DNA of 64,000 bases, from the NCBI RefSeq assembly GCF_004843725.1, contig NZ_CP039451.1, forward strand, positions 3,106,001 to 3,170,000, given 5' to 3'. The position numbers and the translations under genes were made by a program. Below the pieces are notes generated by a model. That model had not been told where the DNA came from. It did no database searches and saw only the letters and a list, made by a program, of their open reading frames with translations. Each line of letters opens with the position of its first letter. Position 1 is the first letter of the stretch. This document shows positions 27,394 to 34,999 of the stretch, one piece after another. The stretch is from Psychroserpens sp. NJDZ02. Its GTDB lineage: Bacteria; Bacteroidota; Bacteroidia; Flavobacteriales; Flavobacteriaceae.

Positions 27394-28482
27394 ATGAATA
27401 CAACAGAACAAGCTTTAAAAGAACGTATAAAAGAGCTAACATGCCTTTATGAAGTCTCGTCAATAATAGGGAATGCAAATGCAGAATTGCTAGAGGATAC
27501 ATTACAAGCCATTGTGTTTAGTATAAAAAAAGCATTTCAATATCCTGATTACACCGAAATTGAAATTACAACACAAACCCATATTATTTCAACTTTAAAT
27601 GCACTAGACAACACTAATATTATTCAAGCAGAAGTACGATTGTTTAATGAGGTTAAAGGAGAAATAAAGGCCTATTTGTTTGAAAAAGACAACAAGAACA
27701 TAGCCTTTTTAACCGAAGAGCAACTATTGTTAGATAACATTGCCCTCAAGTTAGGGAGTTTTTTAGAACGTTTAGAAATTCAGAAAAATGAAACGTCCTT
27801 AAAACGTCAAATGGAACGCACGGATCGTTTAGCTATTTTAGGCGAAATTACTGCAGGAATAGCACACGAGTTGAATACGCCTTTAGCTAATATTTTAGGT
27901 TTTGCAGAGCTACTACAAGACGATTTAGAAGATACGAAGTCTCTAAATGATGTCGATAAAATTATTAAAAACGCTATCTTTTCTAGGGAAGTGGTTAAAA
28001 AATTAATGTTTTTTGCTTGCGAAATGCCTCAAGAAATGAACCGTGTTAACTTGGTACCTAACATTAAAAATGCCATTAATTTATTAGATGCTACTTTTAG
28101 AAAAGAACAAGTTAAATATATAGTAAAAATAGAAGAAGAGGATTTGTCGTTACGGGCAGACCCAATACAGTTAACGCAAATTATTTTCAATTTATTAATT
28201 AATGCTATTTACTTTTCTCCAAAAGAAGGATTGGTTACTATAGAGGCAGAAACAACAGAAAACACTATTGTTTTGAAAATCACAGATGAAGGTCAAGGCT
28301 TGTCTCAGGAAGATTTGGAAAAAGTATTTCAGCCATTTTTCACCACTAAACCAATCGGGGAAGGTTCTGGATTAGGTTTAAGTGTTGTGCATGGTATTGT
28401 GTCTTCACACAAAGGGACTATTACCGTAGAAAACAATAAAAATAAAGGTGCTACATTTACAGTAACACTCCCAAAACACTAA
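27394..28482 (+). CDS. NtrB-like sensor histidine kinase
   Basis: A 362-residue soluble kinase. Residues 1-130 form a degenerate GAF-like sensor, followed by a short coiled coil. HisKA starts at about 145 with GEITAGIAHELNTPL (His 158). The HATPase domain has NLLINAIYFS, DEGQGL and GSGLGLSVVHG. It has no membrane segment, so it reads a cytoplasmic signal. The response regulator gene follows after 8 bp and completes an NtrB/NtrC-type pair. Confidence 0.9.
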   Translation: MNTTEQALKERIKELTCLYEVSSIIGNANAELLEDTLQAIVFSIKKAFQYPDYTEIEITTQTHIISTLNALDNTNIIQAEVRLFNEVKGEIKAYLFEKDNKNIAFLTEEQLLLDNIALKLGSFLERLEIQKNETSLKRQMERTDRLAILGEITAGIAHELNTPLANILGFAELLQDDLEDTKSLNDVDKIIKNAIFSREVVKKLMFFACEMPQEMNRVNLVPNIKNAINLLDATFRKEQVKYIVKIEEEDLSLRADPIQLTQIIFNLLINAIYFSPKEGLVTIEAETTENTIVLKITDEGQGLSQEDLEKVFQPFFTTKPIGEGSGLGLSVVHGIVSSHKGTITVENNKNKGATFTVTLPKH

Positions 28483-28490
28483 TTTACGCT

Positions 28491-29819
28491 ATGCAATTAC
28501 GTAAGGAAAATATACTTATAGTTGATGACGATGTTAATATATTAGAATTATTACAACGTCATCTACAATCCTGGAAATACCATGTTTTTAAAGCGGTTTC
28601 AGTAAAAGAAGCCGTTACTATTTTACGAGATTCGACTATAGATTTATTAATAACAGATTTAAAAATGCCAGAATTAGATGGTTCTGAGTTGATTAAATTT
28701 GTGTCAGAACATTATCCTAAAATGCCAAAATTGGTGGTGACTGGTTATCCTTCTGTTCAGGACTCGTTGGCAACAATTAAATCTGGCGCGGTTGATTATT
28801 TAACCAAACCCTTTACAAAAGACGAATTAAAATCAGCTTTAGATAAATCATTACCACTTTCAGTAACCAAAGAAAAAGTGATTAAAAAGTCTTCAGAAGA
28901 AAGCAATAAAGCCTATGGAGAGATTATTGGGCAGTCTAAAAAGATAAATGAAGTCATTCAAATTATAGAACGTGTAAAAGACAATAAAGCAACGGTTTTT
29001 ATAAAAGGAGAAAGTGGTACGGGTAAAGAGTTGGTAGCAAGAGCAATTCATTATCAAGGTAAGTTTTCTCGCGCCCCTTTTATTGCTGTAAACTGTGGCG
29101 GAATACCAGAAAATCTTTTAGAGTCAGAGCTGTTTGGTTATGTAAAAGGTGCGTTTACTGGTGCAGAAAATAATAGAGACGGCTTTTTTCAAGCAGCAAA
29201 TGGGGGAACTATTTTTTTAGATGAAATTGGAAATGCTTCACTTGCTGTGCAGTCTAGATTGTTACGTGTGTTACAAGAAAAAGAAGTGGTTAAAGTAGGC
29301 GCTACAAAAGCAGAAAAGATAGACCTCCGTATTGTTGCAGCCACAAATAGTGATTTACGGGAGATGATACAAAAGCAAACTTTTAGAGAAGATTTGTTTT
29401 ATAGGTTAACGGTAGTGGAAATTGAAATAGCACCTTTAAGAGATAGGAAAGAGGATATTACGCTTTTAGTAGATAAGTTTTTATTTAAATATGGCGTAGA
29501 ATATAAGGATCGCTTTATAAAAATGACACCAGAGGCGTTATCTATTTTAGAACGATACGATTGGCCAGGAAATATCAGAGAATTAGAAAATATTATCCAA
29601 CGTGCTGTTATTATGTGCGATAAAGTGATAGATGTCCCGCAATTACCAGAGCATTTAAAATATGCCTTAAAATTTTCAGCCGAAACCTTGCAGCCTTTAA
29701 AAATTATTGAAAAGCAATACATTGAAAAAGTATTAAGAGCGACAGACAATAATAAAACAAAAGCTGCTGCAATTCTTCAAATTGACAGAAAGACCATTCG
29801 TCAAAAACTGTCAGAATAA
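28491..29819 (+). CDS. NtrC-family sigma54-dependent response regulator
   Basis: A 442-residue regulator of standard length. It has a receiver domain (1-120, Asp 56 in ITDLKMPELDG), a sigma54 AAA+ domain (Walker A GESGTGKE near 174, intact GAFTGA, FLDEIGN Walker B) and a Fis-type HTH at the end (NNKTKAAAILQIDRKTIRQ). A perfect inverted repeat and a sigma54 promoter lie directly downstream, which suggests that it activates the following operon. Confidence 0.95.
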   Translation: MQLRKENILIVDDDVNILELLQRHLQSWKYHVFKAVSVKEAVTILRDSTIDLLITDLKMPELDGSELIKFVSEHYPKMPKLVVTGYPSVQDSLATIKSGAVDYLTKPFTKDELKSALDKSLPLSVTKEKVIKKSSEESNKAYGEIIGQSKKINEVIQIIERVKDNKATVFIKGESGTGKELVARAIHYQGKFSRAPFIAVNCGGIPENLLESELFGYVKGAFTGAENNRDGFFQAANGGTIFLDEIGNASLAVQSRLLRVLQEKEVVKVGATKAEKIDLRIVAATNSDLREMIQKQTFREDLFYRLTVVEIEIAPLRDRKEDITLLVDKFLFKYGVEYKDRFIKMTPEALSILERYDWPGNIRELENIIQRAVIMCDKVIDVPQLPEHLKYALKFSAETLQPLKIIEKQYIEKVLRATDNNKTKAAAILQIDRKTIRQKLSE

Positions 29820-29900
29820 CCAATTACAACTGATACGTTTTTACTCAACTGGGTAAAATTGTCTCACTCCTCAGAATATCCATTTATAGTTAATATTAGT

Positions 29901-29927
29901 CAAATCCCTTTAATACAAAGGGATTTG
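29901..29927 (+). promoter_or_regulatory. perfect 11-bp inverted repeat, possible activator site
   Basis: CAAATCCCTTT and AAAGGGATTTG flank a 5-base spacer. The centre is about 68 bp before the expected start of the sigma54 promoter at 29957. There is no T run after it, which argues against a simple terminator. It may be the binding site of the NtrC-like regulator encoded just upstream; termination cannot be excluded. Confidence 0.5.
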
Positions 29928-29956
29928 ACTTGTTGTGTCTTGTTGTTATCTTGTTT

Positions 29957-29971
29957 TGGCATAGCCATTGC
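29957..29971 (+). promoter_or_regulatory. sigma54 promoter
   Basis: TGGCAT-AGCCA-TTGC matches the -24/-12 consensus at all but one position, with correct spacing, 38 bp before the start codon of the first downstream gene. It is the best regulatory match in the window. Confidence 0.75.
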
Positions 29972-30008
29972 TTTTTAGAAAGTATAATAGATAATAAATT
30001 TTACAACT

Positions 30009-30173
30009 ATGAATCATTTTAATATTTGTCCAGTTTGCGAGCATCAAAGCACATGTGTATTAACCGCTCAAAAAGACAAAGTTTGGTCTTGTAGCGAGTT
30101 TGATAAGCGTCAACCAAATCAACCTATTTCAGCTAGTATAAAGCAGCCAGAGCAAGAACTCGTTTTAATCTAA
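30009..30173 (+). CDS. small four-cysteine protein
   Basis: A 54-residue protein. It has cysteines at 7, 10, 16 and 27 (CPVCEHQSTC, WSCSEFD), suggesting a small zinc- or iron-binding knuckle. It is the first gene after the sigma54 promoter. The composition is protein-like and the frame is closed by stops. Function unknown. Confidence 0.65.
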   Translation: MNHFNICPVCEHQSTCVLTAQKDKVWSCSEFDKRQPNQPISASIKQPEQELVLI

Positions 30174-30192
30174 TTTTTTAATAATAAATAAC

Positions 30193-30330
30193 ATGATTTT
30201 TAATGCATTACTATCTGTTTTTGGAACAAAAAACACATCAGATAAAAAATCTAATGGAAGTGTAGCACGCCATAGATACATCACACAAAAATATCACGAA
30301 AGAGCAATAATCAATCGCTATTTTAAATAA
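30193..30330 (+). CDS. small basic protein
   Basis: A 45-residue protein, basic at its C-terminus (SVARHRYITQKYHERAIINR). It lies between the four-cysteine gene and glutamate dehydrogenase with 19- and 17-bp gaps. The operon position supports it, but the short length leaves doubt. Confidence 0.45.
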   Translation: MIFNALLSVFGTKNTSDKKSNGSVARHRYITQKYHERAIINRYFK

Positions 30331-30347
30331 AATTTAAATATATAATA

Positions 30348-31652
30348 ATGACAACAGTAACAGCAGATTTTAAAAAAGTAACAAAAAAAGTACCTGTTAA
30401 AGGTATGATGGATAATGTTATGGAGCAGTTTAACAGTGCTGCGGATCATATAAATCTACATCCAAATATTAGAAAAATATTAAGTATTACCAATAATGAG
30501 ATTCTAGTCAATTTTCCGGTAAAAATGGATAATGGGGAAGTGGAGATTTTTACAGGTTACAGAGTGCAACATAATAATGCTTTAGGGCCTTATAAAGGCG
30601 GTTTGCGTTACCATCCTACAGTAGATATTGATGCGGCTAGAGCATTAGCAATGTGGATGACTTGGAAGACATCGTTAGCAGGATTGCCATATGGTGGAGG
30701 TAAAGGGGGGATCAAGATCGATCCATCTAAATATTCGCAAACGGAACTCGAGCGTATTACAAGACGTTTTACGTTTGCTTTAGCGGATAATATTGGACCA
30801 GAACATGATATTCCTGCACCAGATGTTAATACTAGTAGTCAAACGATGGCTTGGATTGCAGATACATATATGAGTACGCGTCCACCTGCAGAGCGTACAG
30901 CAAATCAACACGTCGTAACAGGTAAACCTGATGGCAGTGGTGGATTGGAAGGGCGTGATAGAGCGACAGGTTATGGTGTGTATTTATCAATTAAATTTTG
31001 GGCAGAAAAAAACAGTTTCAGTTTAGTGGATAAAAAGTTTATTGTTCAAGGTTTTGGTAATGTAGGCTATTGGGCAGCTCATTTTTTAGAAAAGGATGGT
31101 GCTAAATTAGTCGCTGTTCAGGATGCTTTTGGAAGTATCGAAAATCAAAATGGTATTAGCGTAGAGGATCTTTTTAAATACACTCAAATTAATGAAGGGA
31201 GTATTGTTAATTACCCAAACTCAAAAGCTATTGATAAAAATAAGTTTTTCACTTTAAATTGTGACATCTGTATCCCTGCGGCTTTAGGAAATCAAATTAC
31301 AAAAGAGAACGCACCAAAAATTAAAGCCAAATTAATTGCAGAAGGTGCAAATGGTCCGACAAACGTAGAGGGGGAAAAGATTTTATTGGACAGAGGTATT
31401 ACTATTATACCAGATATTTTATGCAATTCAGGAGGTGTTGTTGGTAGTTATTTTGAATGGTTGCAAAATCGAAATGGAGAGATCTGGCAATTAGAAGAAG
31501 TGATGGCTAAATTGGATAAAAAGATGAAAGAATCTTTTAATAAGGTGTATGAATATGCAGTTAATGAAACCATAGATATGCGTACAGCTGCTTTTTGCAT
31601 AGCTATCCGTCGTATTGAAAAAGCATACATACAAAGAGGGATTTTTCCTTGA
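30348..31652 (+). CDS. gdhA: glutamate dehydrogenase (Glu/Leu/Phe/Val family)
   Basis: A 434-residue enzyme of normal length catalysing reversible oxidative deamination of glutamate to 2-oxoglutarate and ammonium. The catalytic domain shows GPYKGGLRYHP and LPYGGGKGGI, with the substrate-binding lysines, then GPEHDIPAPDVNT. The NAD(P)-binding domain has VQGFGNVGYWAA. The C-terminus has the usual CNSGGVVGSYFEW. Its place behind a sigma54 promoter and an NtrBC-like pair suggests nitrogen- or stress-linked control. Cofactor preference cannot be read with confidence. Confidence 0.95.
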   Translation: MTTVTADFKKVTKKVPVKGMMDNVMEQFNSAADHINLHPNIRKILSITNNEILVNFPVKMDNGEVEIFTGYRVQHNNALGPYKGGLRYHPTVDIDAARALAMWMTWKTSLAGLPYGGGKGGIKIDPSKYSQTELERITRRFTFALADNIGPEHDIPAPDVNTSSQTMAWIADTYMSTRPPAERTANQHVVTGKPDGSGGLEGRDRATGYGVYLSIKFWAEKNSFSLVDKKFIVQGFGNVGYWAAHFLEKDGAKLVAVQDAFGSIENQNGISVEDLFKYTQINEGSIVNYPNSKAIDKNKFFTLNCDICIPAALGNQITKENAPKIKAKLIAEGANGPTNVEGEKILLDRGITIIPDILCNSGGVVGSYFEWLQNRNGEIWQLEEVMAKLDKKMKESFNKVYEYAVNETIDMRTAAFCIAIRRIEKAYIQRGIFP

Positions 31653-31667
31653 TTTTAAATAGAAAAG

Positions 31668-32090
31668 ATGATGAAATACGGAAGTTTAATAATAGAAAAA
31701 AAAGAATATGTATACCTAAAACGTCTACTTAATATTTCTGGTTATGGAGATGATAATGAGGTTAAAAAATCACTGGTAAAACTATCTGAGGAGCTTAAAA
31801 CTGCTCAGATAGTAAATGAGGAAGACGTGCCAAAGGATATTGTTAGGTTTAATAGTCTAGTAAGGATAGCATCAGATAACGGTTGGGAAAAGGAATTGCA
31901 AGTTGTTATCCCGATGGAGAAAAATGTAACACTTAATAAAGTATCTGTTTTAGCGCCAATGGGTGCGGCGCTCTTAGGATACTCTAAAGACGATATTATA
32001 AATTGGAGTTTCCCTGGTGGTGAACAAAAAATTAAAATTATTGATGTAAAAAAAGAAGAGAATTTAAAAGCAATAGATGTCATTATTTAA
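31668..32090 (+). CDS. GreA/GreB/Rnk C-terminal domain protein
   Basis: A 140-residue protein with an N-terminal helical pair and a C-terminal GreA/GreB-type domain (FNSLVRIASDNG, VSVLAPMGAALLGYSKDDIINW). It lacks the long acidic-tipped coiled coil needed for transcript cleavage and matches the Rnk-like layout. Such proteins bind RNA polymerase at the secondary channel. It is the second enzyme-sized gene of the putative sigma54 operon, 15 bp after glutamate dehydrogenase. Confidence 0.8.
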   Translation: MMKYGSLIIEKKEYVYLKRLLNISGYGDDNEVKKSLVKLSEELKTAQIVNEEDVPKDIVRFNSLVRIASDNGWEKELQVVIPMEKNVTLNKVSVLAPMGAALLGYSKDDIINWSFPGGEQKIKIIDVKKEENLKAIDVII

Positions 32091-32102
32091 AACAACATTA
32101 CT

Positions 32103-32522
32103 ATGAAAAATCAAAATATTCAAATATTTGACCACGATACAAATTTAGATGTTACACACAAGATTAATACTATGGAACTTGATAATTGGATTAATCATTT
32201 AAAATATATTAAAAAAGAACTTTCAAACCTTATTAATATTTGTAAAAATGAACTGAGTGATAAGTTAGATGATAATAGTGTTAGCGATAAGTTTGAAAAA
32301 AAAGCAATTGAAAACGAAACATTATTAAATGCTTTAAATAACTATTCAAATTCTAGATTAAATATTATAGAATGTGAAGACACACAATGCGATATGATTT
32401 ATATAACAGAACATGAAAGTTATAGACGAAGCTACTTGTATCATTTAGATAAGTATAGACGATTAAAAGACGAGTTTTTTAATAAAGTTCAAGGCACGTT
32501 CACGTTTTTAAAAGTTAATTAA
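32103..32522 (+). CDS. helical protein of unknown function, paralogue of next gene
   Basis: A 139-residue, mostly helical soluble protein. It aligns by eye with the next gene: LDNWINHLKYIKKELSNLI corresponds to LSHWMTMLEYAIKELDHLC, and both end with a Tyr/His-rich helix before a short tail. No domain is recognised. It sits in the same run of genes as the GreA-like protein, with a 12-bp gap. Confidence 0.65.
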   Translation: MKNQNIQIFDHDTNLDVTHKINTMELDNWINHLKYIKKELSNLINICKNELSDKLDDNSVSDKFEKKAIENETLLNALNNYSNSRLNIIECEDTQCDMIYITEHESYRRSYLYHLDKYRRLKDEFFNKVQGTFTFLKVN

Positions 32523-32525
32523 TAA

Positions 32526-32915
32526 TTGAATAGAGCTGCGGATGTTAAAATTGAATCGCATAGACGGTTATGTATAGTTAAGGATTTAAATGAATTAAGT
32601 CATTGGATGACCATGTTGGAATATGCTATAAAAGAGTTGGATCATTTATGTGTCATAGAGAAGCAGCTTGTTAAAAGCGCTTCAGTACCTAATAGAATAC
32701 ATGGCTTAAGACGAAAAATAATATTAAGTACTGCTCATTTTTGTAAATACGAACAAGAATTAAATACGGAATTAGACTATGGTAAAACAGAGTATAATAT
32801 AAATAGAGCAAAAGTGCATGAGGTTAAAAGGCAACAGTATTTAGCATGCTTAAACGAGCATGAGCATTTTAAAATAATGTTATATGGTATGCTAGAAAAG
32901 TTTCAACGTAAATAA
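32526..32915 (+). CDS. helical protein of unknown function, TTG start
   Basis: A 129-residue helical protein related to its upstream neighbour. Two in-frame stops precede the TTG at 32526, and no earlier start is possible, so a TTG start is likely. Rich in His, Cys and Glu; no enzyme motif. Probably coupled to the preceding gene, since the gap is 3 bp. Confidence 0.6.
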   Translation: MNRAADVKIESHRRLCIVKDLNELSHWMTMLEYAIKELDHLCVIEKQLVKSASVPNRIHGLRRKIILSTAHFCKYEQELNTELDYGKTEYNINRAKVHEVKRQQYLACLNEHEHFKIMLYGMLEKFQRK

Positions 32916-33003
32916 AAAGTGTTATTGAATTGATTTTCAATTAGTGTTGAGGACGTCTATGTATTGTCAAATAAAAGTAATTATTAATCTAAAATAAAGC
33001 AAG

Positions 33004-33834
33004 ATGAAAAAAATATTAATTCCAATAGATTTTACTTTGAATAGTTTTCAAACGATAGATTATGTTCTTGATCTTTTTAAAGATGAAGCATGCGATTTTT
33101 ATATTTTGAATACATACACATATAATACAAATAGTCTTGATGCTATACAGATGCTGCAAGTAGATGATGATTGGTTTGAGCAGCCAAAACAGCAGTCTAT
33201 AAGACAATTAGAGGCGTTGGTGGATCGCTATACTTCAAATTTAAAATATGTAAACCATCGATTTTATGCTATATCGGAGTGTTTAAGCTTGTTGGACGCC
33301 ATTAAAAAAAGTGTAAACACCCTGTCTATTGATTTAATAATTTTAACCAGTAAAAAAGAAAATAATATAGGTGAAAAAACAAAAAACATTGTCGACAAAA
33401 TAAGAACCTGCCCAGTGTTACTAGTACCGCCTCATGCGTCTGCTTGTAAAAAAAATAATTTAACGATAGCGTCAGATTTTAAAGAAAAAATAAATCCTCT
33501 TGAAATTAATAAATTTTTAAATATCCTAGAAAACACTAATCTTCAGATTACTATTTTAGTCTTAGGTAAGCAAAATAAGCTAAGTGCTAATGCTTCGGAT
33601 AATTTGGAAACAATATTAAAGTCCATGCAACCTTTATTAAGGACGCCTATACAACTTCTTTATGCAGGGACTTTCTGTAAATTAAAAGATTATGCCCTCT
33701 CTCATTTAGATGGTATTATGTGTATTGTAGATAAAAGGCCTGATGTTTTTAGGAAAATAGGCTTATTCCGTTCTAAAATATTTTCGACATTAAAACAGCT
33801 TCGTACCAATACAGTTTTAACTATTCATCAATAA
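33004..33834 (+). CDS. tandem universal stress protein (UspA family)
   Basis: A 276-residue protein made of two Usp-like halves. The first starts KKILIPIDFT and ends IRTCPVLLVPPHA. The second starts NLTIASDFKE and ends NTVLTIHQ. The ATP-binding G-x2-G-x9-G-(S/T) loop is not evident, so it may not bind ATP. It belongs to the last part of the putative sigma54 operon. Role in stress or low-energy adaptation is inferred from family. Confidence 0.85.
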   Translation: MKKILIPIDFTLNSFQTIDYVLDLFKDEACDFYILNTYTYNTNSLDAIQMLQVDDDWFEQPKQQSIRQLEALVDRYTSNLKYVNHRFYAISECLSLLDAIKKSVNTLSIDLIILTSKKENNIGEKTKNIVDKIRTCPVLLVPPHASACKKNNLTIASDFKEKINPLEINKFLNILENTNLQITILVLGKQNKLSANASDNLETILKSMQPLLRTPIQLLYAGTFCKLKDYALSHLDGIMCIVDKRPDVFRKIGLFRSKIFSTLKQLRTNTVLTIHQ

Positions 33835-33844
33835 ATTATGTGTT

Positions 33845-33943
33845 ATGAATAATCGAAGATTTAACCTATTAGTTATTGTAATTGGAGTAGTGGTGATGTT
33901 ATTATTATCATGGCTAGTCCCCGCGCCAATTTTTGAAAATTAA
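33845..33943 (+). CDS. 32-residue single-span membrane protein
   Basis: MNNRRF is followed by a hydrophobic stretch (LLVIVIGVVVMLLLSWLV) and a short tail. It lies 10 bp after the Usp gene on the same strand. The good membrane helix and operon position support it. Confidence 0.5.
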   Translation: MNNRRFNLLVIVIGVVVMLLLSWLVPAPIFEN

Positions 33944-33959
33944 TGAAACACTTTAAAAA

Positions 33960-34739
33960 TTAAAACGTTTTTGTTAATGAAATTACGATTCCCTTTCTTG
34001 TTGAAATTTTAAAGACCTGTCCATCATCATCAGAAGTCACAAAGTTTTCTAAAGCCTCAAAACTTAGTTCACTTGGTAAAAAAGTTGTTTTATCAGTAAT
34101 TAAAAATGTTCTTAATTTAGGATTAGAATTTACAATTTGATAGAAGCTTTGATTAGATGCTTCAGCTTTTTTTAATTGTATAAAATCTACACTTATTAAT
34201 TTAAATCCAGCTTCAGTAGTTTGTTTTTTTATTAAACAATCGTAAATGATGGTTTCGTTAGCTATCAAGCTAGCAATGTTTTCAGGAACCTTAGTATTAC
34301 CTATCATTATATCTAAGATTTTAAGAGTGTCCGTTTTAGATATCTCTTCTTTTATGTCTTCTTTAATTGGGGTAGTAGACTCTGATTTAGAGGTGGTAGT
34401 ATCTGTTTCCGTTTCTGGAAGACTATTTTCTTTAGGTATAGCACTTAGTTTTATAGCCTTTTGACAAGCCCAATTTTCAGGTAGGATCAATTGATTTAAT
34501 CCAAAGTCTATCGCAAAAAGAGCATTTTTAGTTTCAAAAACGCCTTTAGTCGTTACCTTTCCGGTAATATAATTGTTTTCTCCCCATTGCATTAAATACG
34601 AATTTTTATTTATTTTGGAGAAGGTATATATGGTCCCATTAGCATCATTACATTGCCATTGTCCTTCAAAACCTGTTAAGTCTTCTGTACAAGTAAAGAA
34701 ACTAAAACAGATAAGTATTAAAAATAGTCTTTGGATCAT
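33960..34739 (-). CDS. lipoprotein of unknown function
   Basis: A 259-residue lipoprotein (signal MIQRLFLILICFSFFTC). The first 90 residues form an antiparallel strand-rich part (GFEGQWQCNDANGTIYTF). A Thr/Ser/Glu-rich linker at 105-135 leads to a second alpha/beta part. It is convergent with the stress operon and divergent from tssH. No family is recognised. Confidence 0.7.
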   Translation of the reverse strand: MIQRLFLILICFSFFTCTEDLTGFEGQWQCNDANGTIYTFSKINKNSYLMQWGENNYITGKVTTKGVFETKNALFAIDFGLNQLILPENWACQKAIKLSAIPKENSLPETETDTTTSKSESTTPIKEDIKEEISKTDTLKILDIMIGNTKVPENIASLIANETIIYDCLIKKQTTEAGFKLISVDFIQLKKAEASNQSFYQIVNSNPKLRTFLITDKTTFLPSELSFEALENFVTSDDDGQVFKISTRKGIVISLTKTF

Positions 34740-34958
34740 TAGTTATTTATTGGTAGCGTTTCAAAATTTAAGAGCTCTAAATTAAATAGATTTTTTTAAT
34801 TTATGCCAATCTAAGTTTAGTATTCGTATTTTTAGGCATCAAAAATAGTTTAGGATTTTAGTTTAAATATGTTTTTAATTGGTTAAAAGTGCTTTTCATG
34901 GATAAAACCGTGCACTTATTCGTTTTTATATTACCAATCAATATAAATTATATATTTT

Positions 34959-34966
34959 TATTTTTG
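34959..34966 (+). promoter_or_regulatory. possible -7 element upstream of tssH
   Basis: TATTTTTG fits the Bacteroidota -7 consensus TANNTTTG, 33 bp before the tssH start. No TTTG -33 element is seen at the right distance, so the call is weak. Confidence 0.3.
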
Positions 34967-34999
34967 AGTCCACAAACCATCAACCTACAGACTTAATAT

